A stretch of DNA of 64,000 nucleotides from Pedobacter paludis (GTDB lineage Bacteria > Bacteroidota > Bacteroidia > Sphingobacteriales > Sphingobacteriaceae): assembly GCF_003173575.1 (NCBI RefSeq), contig NZ_QGNY01000007.1, positions 124,001 through 188,000 on the forward strand. The letters are read 5' to 3'. Numbering within the stretch: position 1 is the first letter of the stretch; each line of letters begins with the position of its first letter. The notes beneath the pieces were generated by a model. That model ran no database searches and was not told where the DNA came from. It worked only from the letters and a program-made list of their open reading frames with translations. Positions 1 through 8,947 of the stretch are shown one piece after another. The position numbers were made by a program, and so were the translations under genes.

Positions 1-699
1 AACAGCCAATTTATTCCCTGGTTAAGTAAACAATATTATAAGGAGGCAGAAATAGCTACAGTTTGCACAGGTGCATTTTTACTTGGGTCAACAGGCTTAC
101 TGGATGGAAAAGTGGCAACAACTCATGTTGATGCGTGTTCGGCTTTTTCTAAAGCTTTTCCAGCGATAAAATTAAGACCAGATAAAACGGTTACACAAGA
201 TGGAAAACTTTATACAAGTGGTGGGGCAACTTCCTCGTTCCACCTGCTTTTACATTTACTTCAAAACCATTGCGGAAAAGAAATTTCGATAAAGGCCGCT
301 AAAATTTTTGCAATTGATATGGATCGGCAAAATCAATCGTACTTTAGTTCCTTTCAGCCTGCCAGACATCACAATGATGATTTAGTGGCTTCAGCTCAAG
401 AAAAAATTGAGCTTAATTATCAAGATGTGTCTACAATTGAAGAAATGATTAAGGATATTCCATCTAGTAGAAGAAATATTGTTAGGCGATTTAAACAGGT
501 AATCGGCATTACCCCAATAGAATATTTACAACAAACCAGAATTGAGGCCGCAAAAAAACTTTTAGAACAAACGGCACAGCAAATGACAGAGGTTATATAT
601 AATTCAGGTTATAATGACCCAAAGGCTTTTAGAAAAGTTTTCCGCAAAGCTGTTGGTATGACGCCTTCTGAATATCGTGATAAGTTTCAGGCAAGATAA
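1..699 (+). CDS. GlxA-family AraC-type transcriptional regulator (5' partial)
   Basis: The reading frame is open from the first base, so the gene begins outside the window. The 232 visible residues start inside a DJ-1/PfpI (class I glutamine amidotransferase-like) domain: the nucleophile-elbow segment VCTGAFLLG carries its cysteine at visible residue 22. About 90 C-terminal residues form an AraC/XylS DNA-binding domain with two helix-turn-helix units, ending GMTPSEYRDKF. This order is that of GlxA/FtrA-type regulators, where the N-terminal domain is a ligand sensor rather than an enzyme. A GTG at 112 is only an internal valine codon, since conserved amidotransferase-like sequence continues upstream of it. 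The target genes cannot be told from this fragment. Confidence 0.88.
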   Translation, partial: NSQFIPWLSKQYYKEAEIATVCTGAFLLGSTGLLDGKVATTHVDACSAFSKAFPAIKLRPDKTVTQDGKLYTSGGATSSFHLLLHLLQNHCGKEISIKAAKIFAIDMDRQNQSYFSSFQPARHHNDDLVASAQEKIELNYQDVSTIEEMIKDIPSSRRNIVRRFKQVIGITPIEYLQQTRIEAAKKLLEQTAQQMTEVIYNSGYNDPKAFRKVFRKAVGMTPSEYRDKFQAR

Positions 700-1199
700 A
701 TGTGTTGTAGTAAAATAACTTTTAATGGGGTAAAGATTTTACCATCCTCAAATATCCAGATGAAGCTAGGCATTGTCTATATTAAAATACGTTTACTTTA
801 AACATATAAAGTCTTATTAAAACCAAGTTTTATTTTATTAAAAACTTATCAATTAATGTTAGTAACATTTTGAAAATAAATGCGTTATTGAATAAAATTT
901 ATGATAACTTAACATTTAAATAACCTAACCAAATAATATTTCTTATGAGCACATTCCTATTAGCCGTTCTAATATTTTACGCTTTCTCATTTTGTATCAT
1001 AACTTATTGCTATTATTCTGCCGAGCAGATTCCTAGATATTATGATGAATTTTAAATATTTTCGCTCTTATCTTCTTTAAAATTATTTATCCATATTAAA
1101 ACATATTAATTTTTGATAGAGATGTGTTACGCCTCATGATTAGGCTTATGTTGGATTAAATTTTTCAATAAACAACCAATGCATATGGATAATGCCGGT
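700..1199. other. Intergenic region, mostly featureless
   Basis: This is a 500-base AT-rich gap between a gene ending on the plus strand and one ending on the minus strand. Apart from a possible 36-residue membrane peptide at 945-1055, listed separately, and a weak short hairpin near 1131-1145 (GCCT/AGGC arms) that could help end the alpha-galactosidase transcript, I see no gene, RNA or repeat. Confidence 0.5.
945..1055 (+). CDS. Possible 36-residue single-pass membrane peptide
   Basis: ATG at 945 opens a 36-codon frame ending TAA at 1055. The product is one hydrophobic stretch (about residues 4-24, containing FLLAVLIFYAF and FCIITYCYY) followed by a polar tail EQIPRYYDEF. That layout is typical of small single-span membrane proteins. 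The segment before the ATG is A/T-rich with no Shine-Dalgarno match, which is normal for Bacteroidota. No homologue is recognised. AT-rich DNA makes hydrophobic frames by chance, so this is a weak call. Confidence 0.25.
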   Translation: MSTFLLAVLIFYAFSFCIITYCYYSAEQIPRYYDEF

Positions 1200-3410
1200 T
1201 TACGAAGCTTCAGTCAGTTTTATTACCACACTCGTTCTACTCGAATTCACATCTGGATTAAAGCCAATCTTCATTAGAAAATCTCCACTGTAAATCTTGC
1301 TATCATCGATTGATGATTTCGTACCTGGATATAAATTGATCTCTTTAAGCTTATATCTTTTTGATGGGTCAAGTCCTTGCATTTTAATTGGAAACTTGCT
1401 ATTTTCTCCAAACCTATTGTTAACCAGATAATTAAAAATGATACCGGACGATTTATCCGAATTTAAATACAACATGGATGCTATGCTTCCTTCTCTTGGA
1501 TTTGATAAACGGAACTGATCTCCTTGCCAAATAACAGCTTTATTGTCATTATAATTTTTTATTGCCTCCTGGCAGTAACGAAGATCATTTTCTGGCAGTT
1601 TGCTCACCACAATATCGAAACCCAATTTGCCCATCATGGCCACATCCGTTCTAAATTTAATGGGCTGTTTGCCCCAATCGGTAACATGATTTGAACTGCT
1701 TATTGCTGGATAGAAATAGGAATACTCCCACTGAATAAAAATACGCTCCATTGGATCGGTATTATCACTAGGCCAAAATTCTGTAAAATATTTCAGTGCG
1801 GCATAATCTACCCTACCACCACCGCCAGAACAAAGCATCATTGGCACTTGTGGGTATTTGGCCCTGATTCTTTCCAAAACGGAATACAGCCCTTTAACAT
1901 AATCGATATAAAAACTCGATTGATCTTTTAGGTGAGAAGAATAGGCATTGTAAATTACAGCGTTACAATCCCACTTGATGTAAGCCAGAGTTGGGTTATC
2001 GGTAAATAACTTATCTACAATTCCGTACACAAAATTTTGAACCTGCGGATTGCTCAAATCTAAAACCAACTGATTTCTAAAATAATATTCTTGGCGTTTT
2101 GGTTGTTTTATTACCCAATCTGGATGTTTTTCGTAAAGCTCACTTTTCGGATTGACCATTTCGGGCTCGATCCAGATTCCGAATTTTACATTATTATTCT
2201 GTGCTTCCTTAACCAAAGATGAAATGCCATTGGGCAATTTACTTTTGTTTTCCTGCCAGTCGCCCAAGCCTGCATGGTCATCGTTGCGTGGATATTTGTT
2301 TCCAAACCAGCCATCATCCAAAAGAAACATATCTACCCCAAGTTTTTTGGTATCCTTTAATAATTCGGCAAGTTTCTGTTCGTTAAAATCGAAGTACGTT
2401 GCTTCCCAGTTATTTAAAAGGGTTAATCGATCGCCCTTTCCATTCAGTAGCTGATAATTGCGAGCCCAGTTTTGAAGCTTTCTACTTGCACTTCCTTTTC
2501 CCTGATCAGAAAAAGTATACAGAAACTTTGGCGTAACAAAAGATTCGTTCGGTTTTAGTTTGTAGGGAGATGCATAATTATTCATCCCTGCAATAATGCG
2601 GAGGTTATCCTGATAATCCAATTCCAAATCGATGCGAAAATTTCCGCTCCATTCCATTGCGCCATACAAAACACTGCCCTGATTTTCAGTTGCAGGCTGA
2701 TCTAAAGAAACCATAAATACAGAAGGCTGAAATAGATTTGCCCGAGTGCCCAACTTGCTATCAAGTGTTTTAATTCCGTGTGTTATTTTGCTTTCTTCGG
2801 GTTGCATTTCCTTTGCCCAATCGCCATGATATTGCCTTAACCAAAATTTTTCTGCCTTTAAATGTAAATTGGCCGAAGCAAATTTTTGTAATATAACATT
2901 TCCCTTTTCATGGTGTTCAATTTCTGTCCATTGCTCAATTACATCTTCTTTAAAGTATAATTTATAATTTAGCTTAACATAAAAATCGTAAGCAGGATCT
3001 TTAAGCACAATAGAAATAATAGATACGTTATCATCAATTTTTTGAGTGCCATGAGAAAGATATTCCAGATTGAGACTGTTATTTCCATCGCTATGTGTAA
3101 TGGAAATTGCTGGTTCAACCAAATTTCTGGAACCTGATGGAGTATAAGCAGAGTTTAATTGTCCGGTGTAATCGCTGGTTTGCTTATATGTACCGCTTAT
3201 TTCCGCATATTCTTTTTGCGAATTAAGTTTTTTACCAAAGTAAATGGTGTTTACATCTAAACCTGCCCCTATTTGAAGTACAAATGCATTGTGTTCGGTT
3301 TCTATCGGAATGATAACTTGAGCAATTGCAAGGTTCGAAATCACTAAAACGGTAAAAGTAATTCCAGTTCTCTTTATAAGGCTCTTAAGGGTTTTAGATA
3401 AGTTTTTCAT
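1200..3410 (-). CDS. Secreted GH36 alpha-galactosidase
   Basis: This 736-residue protein has an N-terminal signal sequence (hydrophobic FTVLVISNLAIAQ, cleavage near residue 30), so it should act in the periplasm. Glycoside hydrolase family 36 features are clear: an N-terminal beta-supersandwich, then a TIM barrel with LLDDGWFG at about 364-370, the nucleophile Asp481 in KWDCN, the CSGGGGRVD motif at about 527-535 and the acid/base Asp549 in SDNTDP. The length matches bacterial alpha-galactosidases (about 700-740). It would release terminal alpha-linked galactose from oligosaccharides such as raffinose, melibiose or galactomannan fragments. It stands alone between oppositely oriented genes and is not part of a SusCD locus here. 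Confidence 0.93.
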   Translation of the reverse strand: MKNLSKTLKSLIKRTGITFTVLVISNLAIAQVIIPIETEHNAFVLQIGAGLDVNTIYFGKKLNSQKEYAEISGTYKQTSDYTGQLNSAYTPSGSRNLVEPAISITHSDGNNSLNLEYLSHGTQKIDDNVSIISIVLKDPAYDFYVKLNYKLYFKEDVIEQWTEIEHHEKGNVILQKFASANLHLKAEKFWLRQYHGDWAKEMQPEESKITHGIKTLDSKLGTRANLFQPSVFMVSLDQPATENQGSVLYGAMEWSGNFRIDLELDYQDNLRIIAGMNNYASPYKLKPNESFVTPKFLYTFSDQGKGSASRKLQNWARNYQLLNGKGDRLTLLNNWEATYFDFNEQKLAELLKDTKKLGVDMFLLDDGWFGNKYPRNDDHAGLGDWQENKSKLPNGISSLVKEAQNNNVKFGIWIEPEMVNPKSELYEKHPDWVIKQPKRQEYYFRNQLVLDLSNPQVQNFVYGIVDKLFTDNPTLAYIKWDCNAVIYNAYSSHLKDQSSFYIDYVKGLYSVLERIRAKYPQVPMMLCSGGGGRVDYAALKYFTEFWPSDNTDPMERIFIQWEYSYFYPAISSSNHVTDWGKQPIKFRTDVAMMGKLGFDIVVSKLPENDLRYCQEAIKNYNDNKAVIWQGDQFRLSNPREGSIASMLYLNSDKSSGIIFNYLVNNRFGENSKFPIKMQGLDPSKRYKLKEINLYPGTKSSIDDSKIYSGDFLMKIGFNPDVNSSRTSVVIKLTEAS

Positions 3411-3593
3411 TTGGTTATTTAGATTGGTAATCCGGTTATTCGCTTAAAAGGATTAATATAATAAAATACAATTTAGAAATTATTTTAGCTTTCTAATAAA
3501 TGTTCGTCAATTCGGCTACAACATTTACCAACTTGGTTAATCCTGTATTTTCAGGGTGATTGATCTTTGTAATACAAATAAATCACAAAAAAA

Positions 3594-4412
3594 ATGAAAA
3601 CAATCTTCATCACAGGCGCATCAACAGGTTTAGGAAAAGCTACAGCTAAATTATTTCAGGCAAAGGGATGGCAAGTAATGGCCACTATGCGCAATCCACA
3701 AAACGAAACCGAATTACAGCTGTTGGAAAACATTTATTTATTGCCTTTGGATGTTACCAGTAAGGAACAGGTTGAAGCTACAATTCAAAAAGCGATTAAT
3801 TTTACTGAAATCGATGTTGTGTTTAACAATGCTGGTTACGGTTTGGTTGGTCCACTAGAATCCTATTCGGAAGAACAGATTGCCCAGCAAATAGATACCA
3901 ATTTAACTGGCGTTATCCGAGTAATCAAATCTTTTATACCATATTTTAAAACGCGAAAAAACGGCCTATTTATCACCACTACATCCGTTTGTGGATTTTC
4001 TTCCAACCCTTTATCACCGGTTTACAATGCTACAAAATGGGCATTGGAAGGATTTAGCGAGAGCATTTCTTACGATTTAGCTCAGTTTAACATTGGTATT
4101 AAAACCGTTGCTCCCGGTGGGATTAAAAGTAATTTTATTAGCGGAATGCAGGTAGCCGTAGATCCAGATTATGAAGTTTTAAACAAAAAACTGGGCGAGC
4201 TTTTTGCAGACGGAACCTTGATTGAATTTACCGAAGCAGAACGCATAGCCGAAGTCGTATATCAAGCGGCTACAGATGGGCAAGATCAATTACGCTATCT
4301 TGCTGGAAATGATTCTATAAAGATTGCGGAACAACGCCTGGAAAAGGGAAGTGAAAATTTCAGAAAAGATTTAACAAGAATGCTTAATCTTTCGGCTCCT
4401 AAATTAAAATAG
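3594..4412 (+). CDS. SDR-family NAD(P)-dependent oxidoreductase
   Basis: This is a classical short-chain dehydrogenase of 272 residues. The cofactor motif TGASTGLGK lies at residues 7-15, NNAGYG at about 78-83, the catalytic Ser near 131, and the YxxxK pair is Tyr144/Lys148 in YNATKWALEG. It lacks a signal peptide, so it is cytosolic. The substrate cannot be deduced. A near-match to the Bacteroidota -7 element (GATCTTTG, 3562-3569) lies 24 bases before the ATG. An AraC regulator follows 58 bases downstream with its own probable promoter. SDR-AraC pairs are common in these genomes, and the regulator may control this gene. Confidence 0.9.
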   Translation: MKTIFITGASTGLGKATAKLFQAKGWQVMATMRNPQNETELQLLENIYLLPLDVTSKEQVEATIQKAINFTEIDVVFNNAGYGLVGPLESYSEEQIAQQIDTNLTGVIRVIKSFIPYFKTRKNGLFITTTSVCGFSSNPLSPVYNATKWALEGFSESISYDLAQFNIGIKTVAPGGIKSNFISGMQVAVDPDYEVLNKKLGELFADGTLIEFTEAERIAEVVYQAATDGQDQLRYLAGNDSIKIAEQRLEKGSENFRKDLTRMLNLSAPKLK

Positions 4413-4458
4413 AATTAAAAATAAGAACAAATCCATTAGATTAAACATGATAGTTATT

Positions 4459-4466
4459 TAAATTTG
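4459..4466 (+). promoter_or_regulatory. Promoter -7 element for the AraC regulator
   Basis: TAAATTTG is an exact match to the Bacteroidota -7 consensus TAnnTTTG and ends four bases before the ATG at 4471. No good TTTG box is visible about 20 bases upstream. Transcription would begin at or inside the start codon, giving a leaderless or nearly leaderless mRNA. Confidence 0.45.
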
Positions 4467-4470
4467 AGAA

Positions 4471-5394
4471 ATGAAGAAGCACGATAACCAGGTTCAAAAA
4501 TTCAGCTCGATAGCAGAGTTGCATAGAGCATTGGGCTTGCCAAAACCTTTACACCCTTTAGTAAGCTTGGTTAACTATGCGGATATTAAAACACCAGAAG
4601 AAGAGCTTCCAACGCGTTTGCTTCTAGATTTTTACAAAATTTCATATAAGATTAATCTGCAGGGGAAAATAAAATACGGACAGCATTATTATGATTTTGA
4701 CGAAGGCGGGATATCATTCATCTCGCCGAACCAAATTATTGCACCAGCAGAAGATGAGAAGGATTATTCTGGCTATACTTTATTAATCCATCCTGATTTT
4801 TTCAGGAATTATCCCTTGGCGAAAACCATTGGTAATTACGGATTTTTTTCTTACTCGGCAAATGAAGCTCTATATCTTTCTGAAAAGGAAAAGATTACCA
4901 TTTCTGAAGTTTTTGAACATATTATACAAGAGCTTAATGGCAGAATTGATGATTTTAGTCAGGATGTAATTATTGCCCATTTAGAGGTTTTGCTTAATTA
5001 TAGCAATCGCTTTTACAAACGCCAGTTTATAACTAGAAAGGCTACAAACAACGATTTGTTGACGGATCTGGAAGATATTTTGAATAGATATTTTAATGAT
5101 GAAGAAGCCTTGGAGAAAGGACCTCCAACCGTTGCCTATCTTGCAGACCAGCTAAATTTATCAGCCAGATATTTGAGCGATATGTTGCGGATGCTTACCG
5201 GACAAAATACGCAACAGCACATTCAGGATAAACTTATTGAAAAAGCCAAAAATTATTTGTCGCTCGATCATTTAACCGTTGCAGAAATTGCCTATCATTT
5301 GGGATTTGAACATCCACAGTCTTTTAGCAAAATATTTAAAAAGAAAACCAGCCAAACACCAGTAGAATTTAAACAATCCTTTTACAAAAATTAA
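4471..5394 (+). CDS. AraC-family transcriptional regulator
   Basis: The protein has 307 residues. The N-terminal part (about 30-190) looks like an AraC-type cupin sensor domain. The C-terminal 95 residues contain two helix-turn-helix units (LADQLNLSARYLSDMLR, then VAEIAYHLGFEHPQSFSKIF), the standard AraC/XylS DNA-binding fold. It is followed two bases later by the DNA glycosylase gene, so the two are probably cotranscribed. It probably regulates the upstream SDR gene or itself. That is inferred from context alone, because no operator repeats stand out. The inducer is unknown. Confidence 0.9.
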   Translation: MKKHDNQVQKFSSIAELHRALGLPKPLHPLVSLVNYADIKTPEEELPTRLLLDFYKISYKINLQGKIKYGQHYYDFDEGGISFISPNQIIAPAEDEKDYSGYTLLIHPDFFRNYPLAKTIGNYGFFSYSANEALYLSEKEKITISEVFEHIIQELNGRIDDFSQDVIIAHLEVLLNYSNRFYKRQFITRKATNNDLLTDLEDILNRYFNDEEALEKGPPTVAYLADQLNLSARYLSDMLRMLTGQNTQQHIQDKLIEKAKNYLSLDHLTVAEIAYHLGFEHPQSFSKIFKKKTSQTPVEFKQSFYKN

Positions 5395-5396
5395 TT

Positions 5397-5948
5397 ATGG
5401 CTTACTGCGATCATATAGAAACCATGCAACCCGAAGAAAGGAAGGCATTACACAAAAACTATCACGACAACCATTATGGTTTTCCTATTCATGATGATAA
5501 TGAGTTGTTTGGCCGATTGATTCTCGAAATTAATCAGGCAGGTTTAAGTTGGGAAACGATTTTAAAAAAAGAAGCATCGTTTAGAAAGGCCTATAGTAAT
5601 TTTGATGTTAACCAAGTGGCAAATTATACAGAACAAGACCGGGAAAGATTATTAAGTGATGCCGGAATTATCCGCAACAAGTTAAAAGTAAATGCTGCAA
5701 TCGAGAATGCAAGAACCATCACATCCTTACAAAAAGAATTCGGTTCTTTCGAAAAATGGCTGGAAAGTCATCACCCTAAAACCAAGGAAGAATGGGTTAA
5801 GCTGTTTAAGAAAACATTCAAATTTACTGGTGGCGAAATCGTTAACGAATTTTTAATGAGTATTGGTTATCTGGGTGGAGCTCATTCGCCAATGTGCGCT
5901 ATAAATAAGAAAATCGAAAAATTAAACCCAATGTGGCTAAAAAAATAA
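5397..5948 (+). CDS. tag: DNA-3-methyladenine glycosylase I
   Basis: This 183-residue protein resembles the Tag family, which excises 3-methyladenine from alkylated DNA in base-excision repair. Visible signatures are Cys4, NYHDNHYG with His23, QAGLSWETILKK at about 47-58, DAGIIRNKLK, and a C-terminal His163/Cys167 pair spaced as in the Tag zinc-binding set (Cys4, His17, His175, Cys179 of the E. coli enzyme). The four presumed zinc ligands therefore appear intact. The start codon is two bases after the AraC stop, which indicates translational coupling. The cytosolic location and single-domain length fit the family. Confidence 0.92.
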   Translation: MAYCDHIETMQPEERKALHKNYHDNHYGFPIHDDNELFGRLILEINQAGLSWETILKKEASFRKAYSNFDVNQVANYTEQDRERLLSDAGIIRNKLKVNAAIENARTITSLQKEFGSFEKWLESHHPKTKEEWVKLFKKTFKFTGGEIVNEFLMSIGYLGGAHSPMCAINKKIEKLNPMWLKK

Positions 5949-5950
5949 TA

Positions 5951-6274
5951 ATGGAAAATTTAGACTTTAAAATACTGAAAGAACGCTCGATACAACTTAG
6001 AGCACTTTACCATAAATTAGAACGGCAACACCACGGCACTGAATGGAGCGTTGAAGAAGATGCATTAGCTTTTTTAACTGATGCCGGATTGATTGGCAGA
6101 CTAACCATGTCGCATCAGGGACGTTGGCCAAAAGGCGAAGGAACAGTTCCTGAATTGGAGCATAAATTGGGCGAATGTATCTGGTGGTTAACCGTATTGG
6201 CCGATCGAATGAACATCGATATTAATAGAGTAACTGATCAATTCCTTACTAAAACGGAAAACTTATTGAAATAA
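5951..6274 (+). CDS. MazG-like small nucleotide pyrophosphohydrolase
   Basis: The frame is open from an ATG at 5933, but that start would overlap the preceding gene by 16 bases. The ATG at 5951 (MENLDFKILKER), two bases after the glycosylase stop, is preferred and gives 107 residues. The all-alpha sequence with ELEHKLGECIWWLTVLADR at about 75-93 resembles MazG-like proteins, in which acidic residues on such helices bind magnesium for nucleoside triphosphate hydrolysis. The pairing with a DNA repair glycosylase would fit removal of damaged nucleotides. The metal-binding EExxD set is not obviously complete, so activity is uncertain. Confidence 0.6.
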   Translation: MENLDFKILKERSIQLRALYHKLERQHHGTEWSVEEDALAFLTDAGLIGRLTMSHQGRWPKGEGTVPELEHKLGECIWWLTVLADRMNIDINRVTDQFLTKTENLLK

Positions 6275-6296
6275 AACGGATAAAAAAACTACATCG

Positions 6297-6668
6297 TTAA
6301 TTATTGGCTTCCTGGGTTAAATCTTCTATGATCTCTATAATCTCGGCTATTTGAAATGGTTTTTGAATAATGGCCTCTGGCCTGCAATTCACATCATCGA
6401 TATCAATCAGCACGGCAGAAATAAGTATAATCGGAATCTCCGCAGTTGCTTCATGACTTTTTAAATAATTGCAAACAACTCTTCCATCTACCTTATCAAT
6501 CCAAATATCAAGTAAAATTACATCAGGTTTAAAATCCGCAATAATGCCTTCAATATTTTCAATATTAAGGGCTGCACGGAGCTCATAGTTCCGTCCCTCA
6601 AACATCAACGGAAAAACTTCCTGCAGATCATTGTCATCGTCGATAATGAGAATTTTTTTTGTCATCAT
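6297..6668 (-). CDS. Stand-alone response-regulator receiver protein
   Basis: This 123-residue protein consists of a CheY-like receiver domain and nothing else. The acidic pocket is DDD near residues 10-12, the phosphoacceptor is Asp54 in VILLDIW, and the conserved lysine is Lys103 in IQKPF. Two adjacent ATGs (6668 and 6665) could both serve as the start. It faces the MazG-like gene tail to tail with 22 bases between them, and no kinase gene is adjacent. It resembles the receiver at 33770 in the DGRxxC...K and IPxIxISA segments, which suggests paralogy. It probably acts as a phosphotransfer partner or by protein contact. Confidence 0.88.
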   Translation of the reverse strand: MMTKKILIIDDDNDLQEVFPLMFEGRNYELRAALNIENIEGIIADFKPDVILLDIWIDKVDGRVVCNYLKSHEATAEIPIILISAVLIDIDDVNCRPEAIIQKPFQIAEIIEIIEDLTQEANN

Positions 6669-6838
6669 TTAGCATAACACAAAAACTTCTGAAATGTTTA
6701 AAAAGTAAAGGAAAAGGAGTGTTTTCTTTCGATGATCAGATTTCTTGGGAAACCAAAAAATTAATTTTCTTTTTTATGCAACCTTTTTGTTTTTTATGAG
6801 TCTTATATACAGTTTAGTTTAGTTAATAATATGACTAT

Positions 6839-6868
6839 AAGGGGCCTCAATGGATATTGTGGCCCTTT
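6839..6868 (-). terminator. Hairpin downstream of the ABC permease
   Basis: AAGGGGCC (6839-6846) and GGCCCTTT (6861-6868) form an imperfect stem over a 14-base loop, just after the permease stop at 6890. The tail on the minus strand is not a strong T run, so termination efficiency is uncertain. Confidence 0.4.
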
Positions 6869-6889
6869 TGAATTTTCAGTAAAGTTTAA

Positions 6890-8005
6890 TTAATCGGATA
6901 AGTGCTCGTTTGAGTAATTTCTACTGAAAATTAAATAGGATATAATCAGCATCATCGGCACAAAATACCAGATTATTGTATAGAGGAAGCCTAAAAAAAG
7001 AATATTAAAAATTAGAAATATCCAAAACAAAAAACGTTTCATGTTATTGCCAATGGCATACATTATGCTTCTGTAGAGGAGTAAAATTGCAAACCCCAAT
7101 AAGATGATGAGACCGCAATGATCAAAACGTTGAGTTGTAACTAACCATAAAATTTCTGGAAACAATATTACTGCGTAATTTAAACATGGGCCGAGAAACA
7201 TTTTAATTTTACTAAAAGGAAAGTTATGCGAGAAATATAAAAAGTGCTCGTTGAAACCATATTCCTTGTAGATAATTATTGCATGTGCCGTAATCAGGAT
7301 AATTATTGTTAAAGTGCCTACAGAAAACGCTCCAGCAGTTTCTGTGAAAAATAAAGAAACACAAATTATAAATAGATATGAAACAATCTTAGTGATCAAG
7401 AAAGTGAGTTTCATTTTATCCAATACTTGATACGTAAAAAGAATAAACAATGGTTTTGCCCATTTCTTGGTAAGTAAGCCCGCTGTTGTTGTTGCACTTT
7501 TTTGATCCAGACTGTTTATTTTCTGAACATAGCCATAAGCAATGAAGGCATTAAGAAAAGCCAAAAACAACAAAATGGATATTGGCAGGATATAATAACC
7601 ATAAATTAAGCCAATAACAGTTGCAAAAATAGTGTAGATCCATAAGGGAAGAAAAATTTTGAACTGAACCAGAAACCAGCTTTTAAACTGAATATATTTT
7701 CTAAACGACGTTGTGCTGTAAAATAAAAACTCGTTATGGGTAACAGACAATTGTTTAACAACATATTGCCAGCTTTTGAAACCATAACCTAAACAAACTA
7801 TTAAATAAATAATTAAAACCAGCGGACTGATTACTAAAGCCAAAGTGATGGCCAGATTCCATTCGGTTACTGCCCACATGGGTACAGTACCAAGCGTATT
7901 TATAAAAAAGAAATAAATTATTAGTGTAGAAAAAAGAAAAAGTAGTGCCCCGGCATGCATCTTATAAAAACCATTCGCAAATATCTTTTTGAGGATGTCT
8001 GTCAT
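6890..8005 (-). CDS. ABC transporter permease-like membrane protein
   Basis: This is a 371-residue protein made almost entirely of hydrophobic segments, about nine or ten predicted membrane spans separated by short polar loops. It begins seven bases after the stop of the ABC ATPase gene, so the two form an exporter-type ATPase/permease pair. The family itself is not recognisable from sequence. Assignment as the membrane subunit rests on topology and on the operon. The substrate is unknown. Small two-gene ABC systems of this kind in Bacteroidota are often linked to peptide or antibiotic efflux, but nothing here shows that directly. Confidence 0.68.
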   Translation of the reverse strand: MTDILKKIFANGFYKMHAGALLFLFSTLIIYFFFINTLGTVPMWAVTEWNLAITLALVISPLVLIIYLIVCLGYGFKSWQYVVKQLSVTHNEFLFYSTTSFRKYIQFKSWFLVQFKIFLPLWIYTIFATVIGLIYGYYILPISILLFLAFLNAFIAYGYVQKINSLDQKSATTTAGLLTKKWAKPLFILFTYQVLDKMKLTFLITKIVSYLFIICVSLFFTETAGAFSVGTLTIIILITAHAIIIYKEYGFNEHFLYFSHNFPFSKIKMFLGPCLNYAVILFPEILWLVTTQRFDHCGLIILLGFAILLLYRSIMYAIGNNMKRFLFWIFLIFNILFLGFLYTIIWYFVPMMLIISYLIFSRNYSNEHLSD

Positions 8006-8012
8006 AAATCGA

Positions 8013-8645
8013 TCAATTTGAAGGATGCAATTTTCCGTCTTTTAAAGAAAGTGTAGAGACCTTATTAAAGACCGAAAGATCCAAAGGCTGATGAGAAGAA
8101 AGAATAAACCCGGTATTTTCCTTTTCATATTTTTCCTTAATCCATTGATAAAGCACAGAGAGAGAATGAGTATCAATAGTTATCAAAGGTTCATCTAAAC
8201 ATATTAATGTAGGAGTTCCTAGAAAAGCCAAAACCAAAGAAAGCTTTTTGAGCATTCCGCTAGAGTATGTTCCGAGCGGATTGTTGAGATAACTGCCCAT
8301 ATCCATACTTTGGATATAATATTCGGCTTGGGTAATGCTACCAGATTTGGCTTTTAGAAACAACTTGATCATCTCATTACCCGTTAAAAACTCTGGATAA
8401 ATGGGTTCGGCATCCGCGAAATTTATTTTTTTACGATAGTCTACTCCACTATTTTTCAAGCTAATGTTGTTTAAAGAGATTTCGCCTTCAAAGTGGAGAA
8501 AACCACATACTGATTTTAACAATGTACTTTTTCCAGATCCGTTAACGCCCTTTAACCAATAAATCCCATTGGAAAGTTCCATCTCTTCAATCTTAACAAT
8601 TGTTCTCGAACCATAAGATTTAATAAATTTATTAAAATAGAGCAT
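8013..8645 (-). CDS. ABC transporter ATP-binding protein
   Basis: The 210 residues cover one complete ABC ATPase domain. Walker A is GVNGSGKST at 33-41, the signature YSSGMLKKL starts near residue 127, Walker B is LICLDEP at 147-153 with the catalytic Glu152, and the switch histidine is in SSHQP near 185. The domain is short, as in CcmA/LptB-like and bacteriocin-immunity-type ATPases. It is the first gene of a two-gene unit with the membrane protein downstream and would power that permease at the cytoplasmic face. No clear promoter was found in the 60 bases upstream. Confidence 0.93.
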   Translation of the reverse strand: MLYFNKFIKSYGSRTIVKIEEMELSNGIYWLKGVNGSGKSTLLKSVCGFLHFEGEISLNNISLKNSGVDYRKKINFADAEPIYPEFLTGNEMIKLFLKAKSGSITQAEYYIQSMDMGSYLNNPLGTYSSGMLKKLSLVLAFLGTPTLICLDEPLITIDTHSLSVLYQWIKEKYEKENTGFILSSHQPLDLSVFNKVSTLSLKDGKLHPSN

Positions 8646-8713
8646 AAGTAAACTTGGTGAAAAATGAAGATTCTAAGTTTTATATGCTTTAAGATTTTTT
8701 AAATAAAGAATTG

Positions 8714-8910
8714 TTACAATGTTATATCTATTATTAACCCGGATACACTGCGTAACGGAGCAATCTGTTCCATGGCCTCGCGGGTAAAGAATCCCTGATG
8801 GGCGGTGATCAACACATTGGGAAAGGAAATTAATCTTGAAATAAAATCATCCTTAATAACATCTTCAGGTAAATCTTAGAAGAAGAGTTTTCCTTCCTGC
8901 CCGTAGTAGA
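8714..8910 (-). pseudogene. Remnant of a D-lactate (2-hydroxyacid) dehydrogenase C-terminus
   Basis: Reading the minus strand, the segment encodes YYGQEGKLFF, then an in-frame TAA at 8876-8878 where the family usually has Glu, then [30 protein letters not shown] and REAMEQIA. It then loses similarity and stops at 8714. This is the conserved C-terminal end of LdhA-type D-lactate dehydrogenases, including the substrate-domain histidine in TAHQ. Everything N-terminal to it is missing. It is therefore a truncated, interrupted gene fragment in the gap between the ABC ATPase and the beta-galactosidase gene. The family assignment is from recognised sequence, not a search. Confidence 0.78.
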
Positions 8911-8947
8911 AGATATGGGCATAAAAAACTGATAATTTTGGCCGACC

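Noticed and set aside
112-699. GTG at 112 as the start of the first regulator
   Set aside because: The frame is open to base 1 and encodes the conserved amidotransferase-like cysteine motif upstream of the GTG, so the gene is cut by the window edge.
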